From JAHRAW01 sp965262585 (GTDB lineage: Bacteria; Pseudomonadota; Gammaproteobacteria; Arenicellales; Poriferihabitantaceae), in NCBI GenBank assembly GCA_965262585.1, contig OZ253546.1, forward strand, positions 2,108,001-2,172,000: a stretch of 64,000 nt of DNA. The letters run 5' to 3'. A program made the translations under genes and the position numbers. Below are positions 16,880 to 26,007 of this stretch, piece by piece (positions within the stretch are counted from its first letter, which is position 1; the number at the start of each line of letters is the position of its first letter). The notes beneath the pieces are model-generated. The model searched no databases and was not told the origin of the DNA. It saw nothing but the letters and a program-made list of their open reading frames with translations.

Positions 16880-17260
16880 TTAATAGCTGGTGCCGGATTT
16901 GGACATATCGTGCTTTTCATCTCCCTTCAAAGGAGGGTTGAAAACACAGATGACACGGATGTCCTCCGTCGCACGGATTCGATGGAGATCATGATTGTCC
17001 AGCACATACATGACGCCGGGTTCGAGGTCGTAGACCTTGTCTGCCGCTACATCCGTAATCGAACCTCTGCCTTCGATACAATAAACCGCTTCCAGGTGAT
17101 TTTTGTATTGAATCTGTAAATCTGTCTCGGTTTTGATGATCGTGTCGAGCAAGGCGAATCCCATGTTGTCCGATTCAATCAACAGGCGTCGGCTCTGACC
17201 GTTGCCCCAGTTGACATCGCGTTCGGTTCCGATTATTTCATTCAGGGTTCTTATAAACAT
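16880..17260 (-). CDS. ectC: ectoine synthase (EctC) family cupin, orphan
   Basis: A 126-residue cupin. It has the EctC fingerprint: E57, Y85 and H93, which correspond to the iron ligands of characterised ectoine synthases, plus T40, C105, F107, E115 and H117 at matching positions; HLEAVYCIEGRG and VICVFNPPLKG are highly typical. EctC closes N-acetyl-diaminobutyrate to ectoine, but no ectA or ectB is in the window. Orphan EctC proteins are known and can have side activities on cyclic amidines. Its place inside a sox/creatinase operon suggests a catabolic or related ring-opening or ring-closing role. The symbol denotes family membership only. Confidence 0.8.
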   Translation of the reverse strand: MFIRTLNEIIGTERDVNWGNGQSRRLLIESDNMGFALLDTIIKTETDLQIQYKNHLEAVYCIEGRGSITDVAADKVYDLEPGVMYVLDNHDLHRIRATEDIRVICVFNPPLKGDEKHDMSKSGTSY

Positions 17261-17294
17261 ATTCTTCCTCGCAGGTTGTTGATGTGAAGGTTGT

Positions 17295-17894
17295 TCAATA
17301 CGTCAGTACGCCGACGGCATCAGGTGCTTTGGAGGCGGCGTTGACCGTCTTCGTCAGCCAATGCCAAAACGAAAGCGCGTATGAACGCGGGACATACACG
17401 TCGAATTCGTCGTTCACGTCCCCGGTCCGGTGTACCAGAACGGGAATCTGGTGAATTATGGTTTGCGCGAAACCCGGTGTGAACACATCTTCGGCGAAAT
17501 CCACAGCAGCACCCCGCGCCAAAAGCGCGCGCGCATCGCGGCCGCTGATGCGAATTCTCATCCGGCTGTGTGCAAGTTCGGTGACATTCCCATCCTCCCC
17601 GGAAATCAATTCCGACAACCCAGGGAAAAGCGGCTTGTTCTCGGACACGATCATGATTTTCCGCGGTGCGATATGGAAAATGGTCGTATGTTCCGAATGA
17701 TCGGCGGCACGGAACGTCCGGGGGACTTTCATGTTGAGAAATTCCGCCACGGTACCGAAAATTTTTGTCTCGGTGTCGCGCCATGCGGACACGAAAACAA
17801 GATCAGCGAAACCGTTTTCGAAGCAGGAAAGGTTGGCAGATAGTTTGACGACGCCAGACATCACTGATGCAAGAGCTGAACGGGGATCAGGCAC
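17295..17894 (-). CDS. soxG: sarcosine oxidase gamma subunit
   Basis: A 199-residue protein in the place and size of SoxG, the small non-catalytic subunit of heterotetrameric sarcosine oxidase. It resembles a trimmed GcvT-like fold (RIRISGRDARALLARG; FAQTIIHQIPVLVHR). The GTG at 17894 is preferred because AGGGAGAG lies 7 bases before it; it overlaps the soxA stop slightly, which suggests coupling. An ATG at 17861 is the alternative. Family similarity is weaker than for the other sox subunits, so the call leans on gene order. Confidence 0.8.
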   Translation of the reverse strand: MPDPRSALASVMSGVVKLSANLSCFENGFADLVFVSAWRDTETKIFGTVAEFLNMKVPRTFRAADHSEHTTIFHIAPRKIMIVSENKPLFPGLSELISGEDGNVTELAHSRMRIRISGRDARALLARGAAVDFAEDVFTPGFAQTIIHQIPVLVHRTGDVNDEFDVYVPRSYALSFWHWLTKTVNAASKAPDAVGVLTY

Positions 17895-20800
17895 GAGCTT
17901 TCTCTCCCTGCGGGTCGTAGACGTGCGGTGAAGTGACATGGGCGACTACGATCGTGTCATCGATCGAATCAACGATGTTGACCGTGGTTCCGATGCGAGC
18001 GCGCCCGCTCGACAGCAAAGCCAGTGCAATGTGCGACCCGACGACGGGGCTAAATGCGACGGCGGTTATAACGCCGAGGCCGTGTCCTTGCGGTTTGTCC
18101 TTGCGGTTAAAGAGAAGCGATCCGCCCTTGATGATTGCGTTCGGATCGACCGGACGCAAGCCGACAAACTGCCGGCGGTCCGCCGCCAACAGCGCCTCCC
18201 GCTGAGCCAGAACTTGGCCGACATAGGGTTTTTTCGTACTCCCCATTGCGGCCAGACCGATATCATCGAGTGTCGTGCGGCCCGTGATCTCGGACCCCGC
18301 AACGTGGCCCTTTTCGACCCGCAAGGCCCCCAACGCCTCAATGCCGCAAAGTGACAAATCAAATTCTTCGCCGGCGGCCACCACTGCTTCCAGAAGCTCC
18401 TCTCCGAAACCGGCGGGAGTGTAAATCTCGTAACCCAGTTCGCCGGTAAAGGTGATGCGGATCACGCGGACCGGCAGATCGGCCATGGCACCCTCGACCG
18501 CCCCCATGAACGGCAATCCTTCCCGCGAGAAATCTAGATTGCCGTCCACACTGCTCAACAAATCCCGCGCATCGGGGCCGGACACGGCGATTGCAGCCCA
18601 TTGATCGGTGACCGGCGTAACCTCGACCTTCAGATCGGACCATTCCGCCTGCAACAAGAACTCGAGATGGCTCATCACGGCACCGGCACCCGCGGTCGTC
18701 ACCGTCATGAAATAATGATGTTCGGAAATGCGGGTGGTCGTACCGTCGTCGAACACCATTCCGTCATCGCGCAGCATGACACCATAACGCGCCTTGCCGA
18801 CGGGCAGCGTTTCCCAGCCGTTCACATACACCCGATTGAGAAATTCCGCCGCGTCCGGGCCCTGTACATCGATCTTGCCCAATGTCGATACGTCGACGAT
18901 TCCGACACCCTTGCGCAACTCCCGGGCCTCTCGGATATATGCGGCCTCAACATCTTCCCCCGCCTTCGGATAATACCAGGCACGATCCCAAAGGCCTGTT
19001 TCGATGAATACCACGCCGTTATCGAGTTGCAATTGGCGCATTGGAGTCTGGCGACGGGGCTCGATATCGGGGCCGGTCTCGAATCCCGCCAAGGCACCAA
19101 TGGACACCGGAGTAAAAGGCGGGCGAAAAGTCGTCATGCCGACTTCTGGAATCGGCTGTTCTCGATATTCCGCCAGGAGGGCAAGCGCGATCAGATTGGC
19201 GCCCTTACCCTGATCGGGAGCCATGCCCAAAGTGGTATAACGCTTGAGATGCTCGACCGACGCGTAACCTTCGCGATAGGCCTGCGCTATGTCCGACGAT
19301 TTCACATCGTGCTGGAGATCGACGAAGGCCTTTTCCGCAGGTCTACCATTGGGGTAGCGTACTTCCCAAACCGGTTGTAACGGGGTTTCCCAGTCATCAC
19401 TCAAATCCGGGGCGGGCACCCCCCGAGTGCCTTGTTTTTCCGCGAAACCACAGTTCCTCGTAGCCGCCAGACCTTTGGCGCATCCGTCAACGATGCAATC
19501 AAGCGTCGATATGTACCCGTTGGCCGACCCGGCGACCAAAATCCCGTCCGCTGTCGTTTCTCCGGGAACGAAGGCCGCCAGGGTTTCATCGTAAACCGGA
19601 TTTATGCCTCGTTGACTCAGAATGTGTAGCGATGGCGTCCAGCCGCCGGAGAGGCACAGGATATCGCAGAATCTGACCGCAGCCTCGGCCGAGGTCTTTC
19701 CCGTTGCCGGGTCGTATTCCGCGACCTCAACAGACGTTACTCGTTTAAAGCCGTTCACTTTCCGAACCGCGGAACCGGGGCAAACCGACACGCCGCTACG
19801 TTCCGCGTGCTTGCGTGCCCGCGCCGGCCCGTAGGGACGGGCATCCACCAGCGTCACCGACGCACCGGCGGCGGAAAGCTCGACTGCGGCGTCGTAAGCA
19901 CTGTCATTGTTAGTGAAAATCACAATGCGCCGGCCAACCAGCACACCGAAGTTGTTCAAGTAGCCGCGCGCGGAACCGGCCAGCATGACACCGGGCAAAT
20001 CGTTTCCGCCCAGAACCATGGGACGCTCCAATGCGCCGCATGCGAGGATCGTTTGCCGGGCACGAATGGTCCACATGCGATGCCGTAGTATGCCTTCCTC
20101 CGATGTCGCGACGTGATCACCCACACGTTCGACAAGACCGAAGGTGCCGTGATCATAGGCACCGTAAACAGTGCAGCGCTTCAGGATGCGAGCGTTCCCG
20201 GCCGCTTCCAACGCGGCGACCCGGTCCGCGATCCAATCATCGGCCTTGCCGCCGGCGGGAGTGTTCAGCAAAGCACCGCCCGGCGCGCCGGATTGTTCGG
20301 CCAGGATTACCCTGGCCCCTGTCCCGGCGGCGGATATGGCGGCCTCCAGGCCCGCCGGGCCGCCGCCAACCACCAACACGTCACAAAATCCGTTGACCTT
20401 TTCATAATAGTCCGGGTCATCTTGTGTGGTTGCCTTTCCCATACCGGCGGCCTTGCGGATGAAACGCTCATAAAACATCCACGATTTCCGGGTCGGACCC
20501 ATGAACGTCTTGTAATAGAAGCCGGCACCCAAAAAGCGTGAAAATCGATCGTTGATCGACATGAAATCGAATTCAAGCGAAGGTCGGCAGTTTTGGCTGC
20601 TGGCGATTAGTCCATCATAAAGATCGACCAGCGTCGCCTGGGTATTGGGTTCGTTTCGCGCTCCCCGGTTGAGGGTCACCAGCGCGTTCGGGTCATCCAC
20701 GCCCAGCGAATAAATTCCTCGCCGCCTGTGATATTTGAAGCTTCGCCCAACGAGGAGTTTGCCGTTGGCCAACAGTGCCGATGCAAGCGTGTCGCCTGAA

Positions 20801-20895
20801 AATCCGGTCATTCTTTTTCCGTCGAACGAGAACTCCAGCGTTGTACTGCGGTCGATCCGCCCATGGTGTTTCAGGCGTTCCGGTCTTGCGTTCAT
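17887..20895 (-). CDS. soxA: sarcosine oxidase alpha subunit
   Basis: A 1002-residue subunit. The N-terminal part contains a small ferredoxin-like fold (TLEFSFDGKRMTGFSGDTLASALLANG), then an NAD-binding domain (VVGGGPAGLEAAISAAG) and a second dinucleotide segment; the C-terminal about 380 residues form a GcvT-like folate domain (FTGELGYEIYTPAGFG; VEKGHVAGSEITGRTT). The holoenzyme oxidises sarcosine to glycine and makes methylene-tetrahydrofolate or formaldehyde plus hydrogen peroxide. The start is MNARPERLKHHGR at 20895, the family's usual N-terminus; it overlaps the soxD stop. Confidence 0.94.
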   Translation of the reverse strand: MNARPERLKHHGRIDRSTTLEFSFDGKRMTGFSGDTLASALLANGKLLVGRSFKYHRRRGIYSLGVDDPNALVTLNRGARNEPNTQATLVDLYDGLIASSQNCRPSLEFDFMSINDRFSRFLGAGFYYKTFMGPTRKSWMFYERFIRKAAGMGKATTQDDPDYYEKVNGFCDVLVVGGGPAGLEAAISAAGTGARVILAEQSGAPGGALLNTPAGGKADDWIADRVAALEAAGNARILKRCTVYGAYDHGTFGLVERVGDHVATSEEGILRHRMWTIRARQTILACGALERPMVLGGNDLPGVMLAGSARGYLNNFGVLVGRRIVIFTNNDSAYDAAVELSAAGASVTLVDARPYGPARARKHAERSGVSVCPGSAVRKVNGFKRVTSVEVAEYDPATGKTSAEAAVRFCDILCLSGGWTPSLHILSQRGINPVYDETLAAFVPGETTADGILVAGSANGYISTLDCIVDGCAKGLAATRNCGFAEKQGTRGVPAPDLSDDWETPLQPVWEVRYPNGRPAEKAFVDLQHDVKSSDIAQAYREGYASVEHLKRYTTLGMAPDQGKGANLIALALLAEYREQPIPEVGMTTFRPPFTPVSIGALAGFETGPDIEPRRQTPMRQLQLDNGVVFIETGLWDRAWYYPKAGEDVEAAYIREARELRKGVGIVDVSTLGKIDVQGPDAAEFLNRVYVNGWETLPVGKARYGVMLRDDGMVFDDGTTTRISEHHYFMTVTTAGAGAVMSHLEFLLQAEWSDLKVEVTPVTDQWAAIAVSGPDARDLLSSVDGNLDFSREGLPFMGAVEGAMADLPVRVIRITFTGELGYEIYTPAGFGEELLEAVVAAGEEFDLSLCGIEALGALRVEKGHVAGSEITGRTTLDDIGLAAMGSTKKPYVGQVLAQREALLAADRRQFVGLRPVDPNAIIKGGSLLFNRKDKPQGHGLGVITAVAFSPVVGSHIALALLSSGRARIGTTVNIVDSIDDTIVVAHVTSPHVYDPQGEKARA

Positions 20896-21185
20896 CGGAT
20901 CGAACCTTCGGATACTGGCACCGCAAGGGGTGTATCGGCGGCCAGGCGAACGGATAGAATTTCGTGCGAGACCGTGTTCCGTTCGATGACGATCCATTGA
21001 CGGCAACCGCCGGTGTGCTGCCAGAATTCTCGGTGCGGTCCGCGCGGATTGGCGCGCAGGAATACGAAATTTGACCACCGGTCGATGTCGGTGTCATCGT
21101 GTGCCGGGCGTTGACGCGCCGCGTCACCGCCGTATGCAAATTCTTTGTGGTCGCGTGGACCGCAGCAAGGACAGTTAATTCTCAA
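20892..21185 (-). CDS. soxD: sarcosine oxidase delta subunit
   Basis: A 97-residue zinc-binding subunit. It shows the CPCCG pair near the N-terminus and the later FWQHTGGCRQW, matching the Cys2-His-Cys zinc site of SoxD. I place the start at the TTG at 21185 (reading MRINCPCCGPRD), because GAAAGGAAG lies about 7 bases upstream; longer frames from 21239 would overlap soxB and add an unrelated N-terminus. It ends in an overlap with soxA. Confidence 0.88.
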   Translation of the reverse strand: MRINCPCCGPRDHKEFAYGGDAARQRPAHDDTDIDRWSNFVFLRANPRGPHREFWQHTGGCRQWIVIERNTVSHEILSVRLAADTPLAVPVSEGSIR

Positions 21186-21201
21186 TGGTCGGCTTCCTTT
21201 C

Positions 21202-22458
21202 TCAATGGTGACCCGGAACCGGGCCGGCGCCACTTTCATTGATAACCGCTCCCCGGCGGAACCGGTCCAGCGTGTAAATCGCGCTTAAAGGATGCGGCGT
21301 GTCATTCGCGATCGTGTGGGCGAGGCACCATCCCGCGCCCGGGATCGCCTTAAAGCCGCCGTAACACCAACCGGCACTGATATAGAGTCCGTCAACGGGA
21401 GCCTTGCAGATAATCGGGCTGCCATCCATGGTCATATCCATAATCCCGCCCCATTGACGCAACACCCGTAGCCGCGACAGACACGGCATCAAAGCCTTGC
21501 CTATGCTTAGAACGTGCTCTGACTTGGGCAGGTTTCCACGCTGCGCATAGGAATTGTAGCCGTCCAGACTCCCGCCCAGCACCAGCCCGCCCTTGTCGGA
21601 TTGGCTGATGTAAAACAGCATGCCAAACGACGCGACGACGCAATTGACCAATGGTTTAATGGGTTCAGTTACGAATGCCTGCAACACATGGCTCTCGATC
21701 GGTAGCTGAAAGCCCGCCTTTTCCGCCAGTACGCTCGAGTTTCCCGCTACCGTCATGGCGATCTTGGGGGCGCGAATTTGCCCGCGCGTGGTTTCGACGC
21801 CAACGATTTTGGAACCATCCCAGATATAACCAAGAACCTCGCATTTCTGGATAATGTCCACCCCTTGCCGGTCTGCGGCGCGTGCATACCCCCAGGCAAC
21901 CGCATCATGACGTGCGGTCCCGGCTCGGCCTTGCCAAACGCCACCGAGAATCGGGTAGCGGGCGTTTTTCGACAAATCCAGATACGGTGCCCTTTTACGG
22001 ATTTGTTCGGGCGTGAAAAATTCGGCATCGACTCCGTTCAAACGCATTGTGTGCACCCGTTGGCGTCCGGCGTCAAGCTGGCCATAGGAATGTAGCAAGC
22101 CCATATACCCGCGTTGGGAAAACATTGTGTTGAAGTTCAGTTCCCGGCTGAGGTTCTCCCACAGTTTCAGCGAAAATTCGTAGAACTGGGTATTTCCGTT
22201 TTCCATGTAGTTGGAGCGGACGATCGTGGTGTTCCGTCCGGTGTTTCCGCCGCCCAACCAGCCCTTTTCCAGGACTGCTACGCGCCGAATGCCGTGCTCT
22301 TTGGCGAGATAATACGCCGTCGCCAAACCGTGTCCGCCAGCACCGATAATAATAATATCATAAGCGGATTTGGGGTCGGGATTCCGCCACGCGGGCCCCC
22401 AGCCCTGATTACGCTTGACTCCCTCAAGGAACACTCTGACGCCAGAATATCTTGCCAT
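21202..22458 (-). CDS. soxB: sarcosine oxidase beta subunit
   Basis: A 418-residue flavoprotein with the catalytic site for sarcosine. It has the FAD motif IIIGAGGHGLATAYYLAKEHG, GGGNTGRNTTIVRSNY, and GTARHDAVAWGYAR, whose His is the usual covalent FMN attachment site. The C-terminal SAGWCYGGFKAIPGAG is also typical. It is the first gene of the soxBDAG-ectC-dehydrogenase-creatinase-M24 minus-strand series and starts 263 bases from the divergent LysR gene. Confidence 0.95.
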   Translation of the reverse strand: MARYSGVRVFLEGVKRNQGWGPAWRNPDPKSAYDIIIIGAGGHGLATAYYLAKEHGIRRVAVLEKGWLGGGNTGRNTTIVRSNYMENGNTQFYEFSLKLWENLSRELNFNTMFSQRGYMGLLHSYGQLDAGRQRVHTMRLNGVDAEFFTPEQIRKRAPYLDLSKNARYPILGGVWQGRAGTARHDAVAWGYARAADRQGVDIIQKCEVLGYIWDGSKIVGVETTRGQIRAPKIAMTVAGNSSVLAEKAGFQLPIESHVLQAFVTEPIKPLVNCVVASFGMLFYISQSDKGGLVLGGSLDGYNSYAQRGNLPKSEHVLSIGKALMPCLSRLRVLRQWGGIMDMTMDGSPIICKAPVDGLYISAGWCYGGFKAIPGAGWCLAHTIANDTPHPLSAIYTLDRFRRGAVINESGAGPVPGHH

Positions 22459-22721
22459 GTCGACCTGTCTCTTCTACCTATGCGGACTATGCGGATGAAC
22501 GCGGATGAACCTTGTAAAGGCGACCCTAGGCCATCCGCGCCTGGCGTTCGCTCGGAGTGGCGTGTTCCGTCCCTCTCATGAAAAGGGTGTGAGATTTATT
22601 GAACTGAGTCATTGTCGGTCGCGGACTCGTTATTGACCTGATTATTCTGTGCAGAATGCCTTGACAATCGCCGCCCGGCAATTGATATTAACTGCATTTT
22701 CGGCGAGAAAAACTCAACAGG
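22459..22721. promoter_or_regulatory. divergent control region between soxB and a LysR regulator
   Basis: A 263-base gap between oppositely transcribed genes, where both promoters and the LysR-type binding sites should lie. LysR proteins usually bind such divergent gaps and control the neighbouring operon. AT-rich stretches are visible near 22600-22700, but no operator of the T-N11-A type stands out enough to name. Confidence 0.4.
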
Positions 22722-23630
22722 ATGCGCATCAAATCAAAAAAACCGTTGCCTTCAGTGAATGCCTTGCGTTCATTTGAGACAACGGCGAGACTCGGGAGCG
22801 TAACCCGGGCGGCGGACGAGCTTTGCGTGACCCCGTCGGCTGTCAGTCACCAGATCAGGAAACTCGAGGATAGTGTTGGGCACCCATTGATCGAATTTTC
22901 CGAAGGGGGGGGGCACTTGACCGAATGGGGAAACATTTTGGCACCCGGTTTGACCGACGGATTCTTGCGCATACGTGAAGCCGTAAATCTTCTCGAAGAC
23001 CGTAGCGGTGTCAGTACTTTGACAATTGTTGCGCGTCCGTTTTTCGCGTCTAAATGGCTGTCACCACGGCTTGGCCGTTTTTTGGAAAATCATCCCGATA
23101 TTGCTCTTCAAATGCGCTACATGTTGGAGAAACACAGCGAGCCAAGCGACGTTGCAGATGCTTCGATCGAATGGTATCGGGACGCGCCGGAGAACTTGAA
23201 TTCAATTCAGCTGATGCCTGCGGCGTTAACGCCGGTATGCAGCCCCGGCCTAGCGTGGGAGTATGACCAACAAAACCTGCCCGAATGCCTCAACGATCAA
23301 GTATTGTTGCGCGAAGCCCATGGGGATTTTTGGCAGGACTGGTTCATAGAAACCGGCACGCCGGATTTCAAACCCGAACATGCGATTTTTTTGGACGACG
23401 GTTCCATCCGGTTGCTTTCGTGCATTTCGGGAAAAGGTGTCGATTTGTCGGTTGCCAACTTTCTGGACCGGGAATTTGCCGATAACCTGCTCGTCGAGCC
23501 CTTCCCGAATCACCGCCTTCATGGGTATTATTTCCTGATTCTCCCGAAATTCCCGTCGCCAAAAGCCGTCGCGTTCAAGGAATGGATTCTGGAAGAGATT
23601 TCAAACTTTGATGAATCCTCGCAACCATAG
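22722..23630 (+). CDS. LysR-family transcriptional regulator (GcvA-like)
   Basis: A 302-residue regulator. The N-terminal helix-turn-helix is clear: PSVNALRSFETTARLGSVTRAADELCVTPSAVSHQIRKLE, a GcvA/AmpR-like form. The rest is a periplasmic-binding-like sensor domain with SPRLGRFLENHPDIALQ. It stands between the two minus-strand operons of the catabolic island and is the only plus-strand gene there, so it most likely controls sox genes, transporter genes or both. Its ligand is not evident; a glycine- or sarcosine-like molecule would suit the family. Confidence 0.88.
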   Translation: MRIKSKKPLPSVNALRSFETTARLGSVTRAADELCVTPSAVSHQIRKLEDSVGHPLIEFSEGGGHLTEWGNILAPGLTDGFLRIREAVNLLEDRSGVSTLTIVARPFFASKWLSPRLGRFLENHPDIALQMRYMLEKHSEPSDVADASIEWYRDAPENLNSIQLMPAALTPVCSPGLAWEYDQQNLPECLNDQVLLREAHGDFWQDWFIETGTPDFKPEHAIFLDDGSIRLLSCISGKGVDLSVANFLDREFADNLLVEPFPNHRLHGYYFLILPKFPSPKAVAFKEWILEEISNFDESSQP

Positions 23631-23700
23631 CTCTGTGGTTCCGTAGCAAACGCCCCGGGCGGCGAACCGGCCGGCGTATTTCCCAAGCGCGAAGTGAAAA

Positions 23701-24495
23701 TTAATTCGGCGGTAGCAGCGACTCTCCGGGCCGGGAAAAAATTTGTCCGAAGCCACGGATTTCATCCTTGATACCGGCGCGGCGTAAACAACTCCAAAAC
23801 TGTGCCTGGTTGCTCGTAATAACCGGCTTGCCCGTAGTCTGCTCGATTTCTTCGGCAACCTCCAGCGCGCGGATTCCACCGCAAGACAAGAATATTGCTT
23901 GCGCCTCGGGGCGGTCGATTTCGCAGGCGAAGGTTTTCCAGTACGCAGGCGTCACGCGCCCCATCTCGGTGCCGGTCTCGAGATTGAGTCCTTGAATATC
24001 AAGCACCTCGAATCCCTTGTCGACGAGGAAATCGGCCTCGGCGGTATTGACCTCGTCAAGATACGGTGTGCCGACCACGATCCGGCGCGCGCCCAGTTCA
24101 CGTAAGGCGTCGACGACACCGGTCACAAGGCACATGGGTTGTGCCCAGGGAGCTCCCTTTTGAATTTCTTGCATGACCCGCTCTTCACCGATGACAATCG
24201 ATCCGCTGGTGCAACTGTAGCTGATTACATCCGGTCTGGTGTCCGGTTGAATACGCAAAGCGGCGTCGGCCATGTGCTCGATGTGGCGTGACAGCGTTTC
24301 GTTCGTAGTGTAATCCTCGGTTTTGAGCCGCGTAATGTGGACTGCGACACCTTCCGGTGCCATCGCGAAAAAATCCGACTCGGCGGCCAAATCCGTCGAC
24401 ATCAAAATAAATCCGAGCCGCGCCCGGTTGTGTTTACCTTTGTCCAGGACCGGTTGCCAGGATTTTGAGGTTACGACTTCGCCTTTCTTAAACAT
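23701..24495 (-). CDS. Asp/Glu racemase superfamily protein, maleate isomerase / EutA-like
   Basis: A 264-residue protein with the two active-site cysteines of maleate isomerases and arylmalonate decarboxylases: SYSCTSGSIVIG and IFLSCGGIRALE. ARLGFILMSTDLAAE at the N-terminus and GVVDALRELGARRIVVGTPYLDEVN also fit. In known ectoine-use clusters a protein of this family (EutA) lies beside Ehu transporter genes, and here it is directly downstream of the ATPase gene (24 bases). That context supports a EutA-like role in the breakdown of a solute, with the exact reaction unknown. Confidence 0.75.
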   Translation of the reverse strand: MFKKGEVVTSKSWQPVLDKGKHNRARLGFILMSTDLAAESDFFAMAPEGVAVHITRLKTEDYTTNETLSRHIEHMADAALRIQPDTRPDVISYSCTSGSIVIGEERVMQEIQKGAPWAQPMCLVTGVVDALRELGARRIVVGTPYLDEVNTAEADFLVDKGFEVLDIQGLNLETGTEMGRVTPAYWKTFACEIDRPEAQAIFLSCGGIRALEVAEEIEQTTGKPVITSNQAQFWSCLRRAGIKDEIRGFGQIFSRPGESLLPPN

Positions 24496-24519
24496 GTATA
24501 TATTCTCTCCCCGATGAAA

Positions 24520-25335
24520 TTATCCCGCTTCCTTGACGGCGCTTAAAAATTGCTGCGTCCGTTCTTTCCGCGGGTTTCCGAAAAGTTCGGCCGGAGGCCC
24601 CTGTTCTTCGATTTTTCCAGCGTAAAAAAAACACACGCGGTCCGATATGTCGCGCGCAAAGCCCATCTGGTGGGTTACCATAAGCATCGTAAGATTATGC
24701 TCCGACACCAGCTGGCGGATAACATTTGTAACCTCGCCGATTACCTCCGGGTCGAGCGCCGATGTTACTTCGTCGAAAAGCATGACTTTGGGCCGCATGG
24801 CAAGCGCCCGGGCAATCGCAACGCGTTGCTGTTGTCCGCCCGACAGACGCGATGGATGCTGATCCTTTTTTTCGATCATTTCGACCATTTCCAGCAAATC
24901 CTCGGATCGCTCCCTTGCTTCGGACTTTGTCATTCCCAGCACTTGAACCGGGCCTTCCATGCAGTTCTCCAGCGCCGTCATGTGCGGAAACAGGTTGAAG
25001 TGCTGAAAGCACATCCCAATGTCGAAACGCCGCTCGCGCTGGTAACGGGAATTTGCCGACACAATTCTTCCGTTCGCTGGCATATGAGTTAAGGGCTTAC
25101 CATCCACATAGATGCATCCGCCGTCGATTTTTTCCAGTGTCATGAGCATCCGCAATACCGTTGTCTTGCCGGATCCCGACGGCCCGATGATCGACACCAT
25201 CTCGCCCTCGGCGACGTCCAAGTACAGGTTGTCCAATACGACCAGAGAGCCATACGCCTTCCGTACATTGTCGAACCGCACCATGGGAGCATCGTCCCCC
25301 GTGAGTTCAAGCGGATAATTGGTCATGTCTTCCAT
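24520..25335 (-). CDS. ehuA: Ehu/amino-acid-type ABC transporter ATP-binding protein
   Basis: A 271-residue ABC ATPase: Walker A GPSGSGKT, Q-loop CFQHFNLFPH, signature LSGGQQQR, Walker B VMLFDEVTSALD, and switch VTHQMGFA. The DEVTSALD form and sequence resemble polar amino acid and EhuA importers. Its start lies 3 bases after the stop of the permease gene, so it is co-translated with it. It energises import with the two permeases and the binding protein. Confidence 0.85.
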   Translation of the reverse strand: MEDMTNYPLELTGDDAPMVRFDNVRKAYGSLVVLDNLYLDVAEGEMVSIIGPSGSGKTTVLRMLMTLEKIDGGCIYVDGKPLTHMPANGRIVSANSRYQRERRFDIGMCFQHFNLFPHMTALENCMEGPVQVLGMTKSEARERSEDLLEMVEMIEKKDQHPSRLSGGQQQRVAIARALAMRPKVMLFDEVTSALDPEVIGEVTNVIRQLVSEHNLTMLMVTHQMGFARDISDRVCFFYAGKIEEQGPPAELFGNPRKERTQQFLSAVKEAG

Positions 25336-25338
25336 TTT

Positions 25339-26004
25339 CTACATTCCAAGCTTGCGGCGGATGTAATTCTCAAAGACTCGGATAAGCCCGGCGGTGGGAA
25401 GAGAGATTGCCAGAAATATTAACCCCACGATAGTGTAAGGTTCCAAGAATCGGTAATTTTCAGACCCGATGGCCCCGGCGGCATGGATGAGTTCGGCGAC
25501 ACCGATAACGGAAAGCATCGGAGTATCCTTGAATATGCCGACAAGATAATTGCCCATACCCGCCAGAGCGGACAGCAGTGCTTGAGGAATAATGACACGC
25601 CTGTATTTTTGAGCCGCGGTCATGTTCAGGGCGGTCGCAGCCTCCCATTGTCCGCGTGGTACGCTTTCGAGTCCGCCACGGTAGACTTCGGAGAGGTAGC
25701 TCGAATAATGAAGTCCGATCGCGATCATGCCCGACATCCAGGGACTCAGACGAATTCCGAATTGAGGTCCGACATAAAAGACGAAAAAAATCTGCAGGAT
25801 GAGCGGCGTAGAGCGGATGAATTCGACCACCTCACGGACAACGAGCGTGAGCGTCCGATAAGGTGTGCGTTGCGCCAGCGCCAGCAGCAGGCCAAGCACC
25901 AGCGCAATGGCGTATCCGGCCCCTGCGGCGATTAGCGTATTGCTCGTCGCCTGCACGAGCCGCGGCAGAATCTCCCAAACGAATTCCCAGCGCCAGTCAA
26001 ACAT
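25339..26004 (-). CDS. ehuD: ABC transporter permease, EhuD-like
   Basis: A 221-residue inner-membrane permease of the polar amino acid (HAAT) type with about five helices. The EAA loop is plain: YRGGLESVPRGQWEAATALNMTAAQKYRRVIIPQAL, which docks to the ATPase. The N-terminus ILPRLVQATSNTLIAAGAGYAIALVLG is typical. It pairs with the next permease to form the channel. Confidence 0.83.
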   Translation of the reverse strand: MFDWRWEFVWEILPRLVQATSNTLIAAGAGYAIALVLGLLLALAQRTPYRTLTLVVREVVEFIRSTPLILQIFFVFYVGPQFGIRLSPWMSGMIAIGLHYSSYLSEVYRGGLESVPRGQWEAATALNMTAAQKYRRVIIPQALLSALAGMGNYLVGIFKDTPMLSVIGVAELIHAAGAIGSENYRFLEPYTIVGLIFLAISLPTAGLIRVFENYIRRKLGM

Positions 26005-26007
26005 GGC

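Noticed and set aside
22459..22721. Glycine riboswitch ahead of the sox genes
   Set aside because: No paired aptamer-like conserved segments were found by eye in this gap.
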